Below, piece by piece: positions 5,853 to 5,855 of a stretch of DNA of 5,855 nt. The translations under genes were made by a program, and so were the position numbers. Numbering within the stretch: position 1 is the stretch's first letter; every line of letters starts with the position of its first letter. Origin of the DNA: an uncultured Collinsella sp. (GTDB lineage Bacteria; Actinomycetota; Coriobacteriia; Coriobacteriales; Coriobacteriaceae); assembly GCA_902496375.1 (NCBI GenBank), contig CABVAS010000109.1, forward strand, positions 1 to 5,855, in the 5' to 3' direction. The notes under the pieces are model-generated. The model was not told where the DNA came from. It did no database searches and saw nothing but the letters and a program-made list of their open reading frames with translations.

Positions 5853-5855
5853 ATG
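5853..5855 (+). CDS. Start codon of a gene continuing past the window, probably an IS transposase OrfA
   Basis: Only the ATG is inside the window. AAAGGTG (5840-5846) lies 6 bases upstream, a good SD. The product cannot be read; transposase is inferred from the IS150-like terminus about 95 bases upstream, a normal distance for the first reading frame of an IS3-family element. Confidence 0.4.

Larger units (their letters stand above)
5758..5855 (+). mobile_element. Left end of an IS3-family (IS150-like) insertion sequence, cut by the window end
   Basis: The sequence from 5758 starts TGAACTGCCTCCCATTT and continues with TTGGAC. From memory, the IS150 left end begins TGTACTGCACCCATTTTG and also continues TTGGAC, which gives the same terminal TG, ACTGC, CCCATTT and TTGGAC words at matching spacing. 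After two hairpins comes a strong SD-ATG at the very end of the window, where an OrfA-type transposase would be expected. Only the first roughly 98 bases are visible, so the transposase, right end and target duplication cannot be seen. A native terminator hairpin followed by an unrelated gene is the alternative. Confidence 0.55.

Overview
The window is a GC-rich bacterial chromosome segment (about 60% by eye, with G/C favoured at third codon positions). Three complete genes and the very edge of an insertion sequence can be supported. A tyrosyl-tRNA synthetase with a KMSKS loop, a long U32 'peptidase', a class A penicillin-binding protein (PBP) with a Thr/Gly/Pro-rich tail, strong AAGGAG-type ribosome binding sites and the overall composition suggest a Gram-positive, high-GC host. 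My best guess is a Coriobacteriia gut bacterium of the Collinsella/Olsenella type. That placement is inference; no rRNA or lineage marker is present.

Layout: positions 1-86 hold no gene I can support. 87-1298 (minus) is tyrS. 1299-1394 is its leader, with a hairpin just upstream of a strong Shine-Dalgarno (SD). 1395-3353 (minus) is a U32-family protein of the RNA-hydroxylation type, read in the same direction as tyrS. 3354-3515 is a divergent intergenic region. 3516-5714 (plus) is a bifunctional glycosyltransferase/transpeptidase PBP. 5715-5757 is a short 3' flank that looks like half of a terminator. From about 5758 to the window end the sequence looks like the left terminus of an IS3-family (IS150-like) insertion sequence, whose transposase would begin at the last three bases.

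How the genes relate: tyrS charges tRNA-Tyr, and the U32 protein probably modifies RNA used in translation, so the minus-strand pair has a translation theme. The PBP is transcribed away from them and works in cell-wall synthesis outside the membrane. The core genes are ordinary housekeeping genes, and I do not see a new multi-gene system. The most interesting structure is in the last 100 bases. There an IS end carries a perfect 13-bp hairpin followed by TTTT, a -10-like TATGAT, and a second 10-bp hairpin that pairs with the transposase SD. This layout fits protection of the transposase from read-through out of the PBP gene.

Original start codons were re-chosen for all three genes. In each case the longest open frame has a poor upstream start, and an internal ATG has a well-placed AGGAGG-like site.
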